A DNA stretch of 14,757 bases from Cyclobacteriaceae bacterium. GTDB lineage: Bacteria; Bacteroidota; Bacteroidia; Cytophagales; Cyclobacteriaceae. Below the pieces are notes generated by a model. That model did not search any database, was not told the DNA's origin, and saw nothing but the letters and a program-made list of their open reading frames with translations. The position numbers were made by a program, and so were the translations under genes. The stretch lies in contig JANQPK010000424.1 in assembly GCA_028289505.1 (NCBI GenBank), forward strand, positions 1 through 14,757, in the 5' to 3' direction. Numbering within the stretch: the first letter of the stretch is position 1; every line of letters starts with the position of its first letter. Shown piece after piece: positions 14,474 through 14,757 of the stretch.

Positions 14474-14631
14474 CAGTGGTGATTTTAAAGCTAGATGTGA
14501 ATATACATTTAGCGATTTCAAAAGTCAACCATCTGAAGGCCGGTCAGCGCTTAATTTATCCCTAATAAATCTGTCTTAAGCATCGGGTAGTGTTATTACC
14601 ACTATCAATAGGGGAATCAAGGGTATTTCAT

Positions 14632-14674
14632 AAAAAAAGCGTAAAGACTCAGGCCTTAACCTGGTCTTTACGCT
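14632..14674 (-). terminator. Rho-independent terminator of tRNA-Ala
   Basis: On the minus strand AGCGTAAAGAC pairs perfectly with GTCTTTACGCT, and an inner CAGG/CCTG stem closes the loop, with a single unpaired A. Seven T residues follow. The hairpin begins two bases after the encoded CCA of the tRNA, an unusually tight spacing. Confidence 0.92.
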
Positions 14675-14676
14675 AT

Positions 14677-14753
14677 TGGTGGAGCATATCAGAGTCGAAC
14701 TGATGACCTCTACGCTGCCAGCGTAGCGCTCTAGCCAGCTGAGCTAATGCCCC
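14677..14753 (-). tRNA. tRNA-Ala (anticodon GGC), CCA encoded
   Basis: The minus strand gives a complete 77-nt cloverleaf. Acceptor GGGGCAT pairs with ATGCTCC and includes the G3-U70 pair that marks alanine tRNAs. The D arm contains AGCTCAGCTGGCTAGAGC, the anticodon stem CTACG/CGTAG encloses CTGGCAG with anticodon GGC, and the T arm contains CAGTTCGACTCTG. The discriminator A and the CCA tail are encoded. Its promoter lies beyond the window. Confidence 0.97.
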
Positions 14754-14757
14754 AAAC

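Overview
The window looks like chromosomal DNA from a free-living, probably marine member of the Bacteroidota (Cytophagales-like). Several things point that way: Bacteroidota-style promoter elements (TTG, about 18-21 nt, then TAnnTTT), few Shine-Dalgarno-like sites before start codons, an ECF sigma/anti-sigma pair with a typical Bacteroidota anti-sigma protein, Tat-exported Gfo/Idh/MocA oxidoreductases, and single-domain response regulators of the LIDDNDIDNLI type. No plasmid, phage, IS or CRISPR signature was seen. The species cannot be fixed from the sequence.

Layout from left to right. (1) 3-1394, plus strand: the proteolipid K subunit of a V/A-type ATPase, closely followed by a tandem universal stress protein. 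This is the tail of a V-ATPase operon whose K subunit keeps every residue known to bind Na+ in Enterococcus hirae NtpK. (2) 4680-1439, minus strand: a compact three-gene unit of an exported SUMF1/formylglycine-enzyme-like protein, an ECF sigma factor and a one-TM anti-sigma-like protein. The sigma frame follows the SUMF1 frame in phase, separated by one UAG codon and four sense codons, and opens with UUG. (3) 4825-4987, minus strand: tRNA-Asn(GUU) with its own promoter and terminator. (4) 5080-6366, plus strand: a lipoprotein with six Asp-box (BNR) repeats. (5) 6380-6849: a four-helix-bundle (S23/IVP-like) gene bounded by inverted arrays of a 7-bp repeat, which looks like a self-contained cassette. 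(6) 7005-9100, plus strand: a proteostasis pair, Hsp20 and the HtrA/DegQ protease, each ending in a strong terminator, with a 14-bp direct repeat upstream of hsp20. (7) 9168-10724: an ALDH7-type (alpha-aminoadipic semialdehyde) dehydrogenase. (8) 10837-11253, plus: a receiver-only response regulator, facing a 480-aa helical protein of unknown function (11262-12704, minus) with only 8 bp between them. (9) 12705-13044: an AT-rich intergenic region with a hairpin palindrome and a second, 8-bp-period repeat of the same GAAGGAC type. (10) 13040-14473, minus: a Tat-dependent Gfo/Idh/MocA oxidoreductase. (11) 14632-14753, minus: tRNA-Ala(GGC) and its terminator.

Most genes here are ordinary housekeeping or stress functions. 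The parts that deserve a second look are the repeat-bounded four-helix-bundle cassette and its degenerate relative near 13 kb, the SUMF1-UAG-sigma arrangement, the predicted Na+ specificity of the V-ATPase, and the uncharacterised 480-aa protein facing the response regulator.
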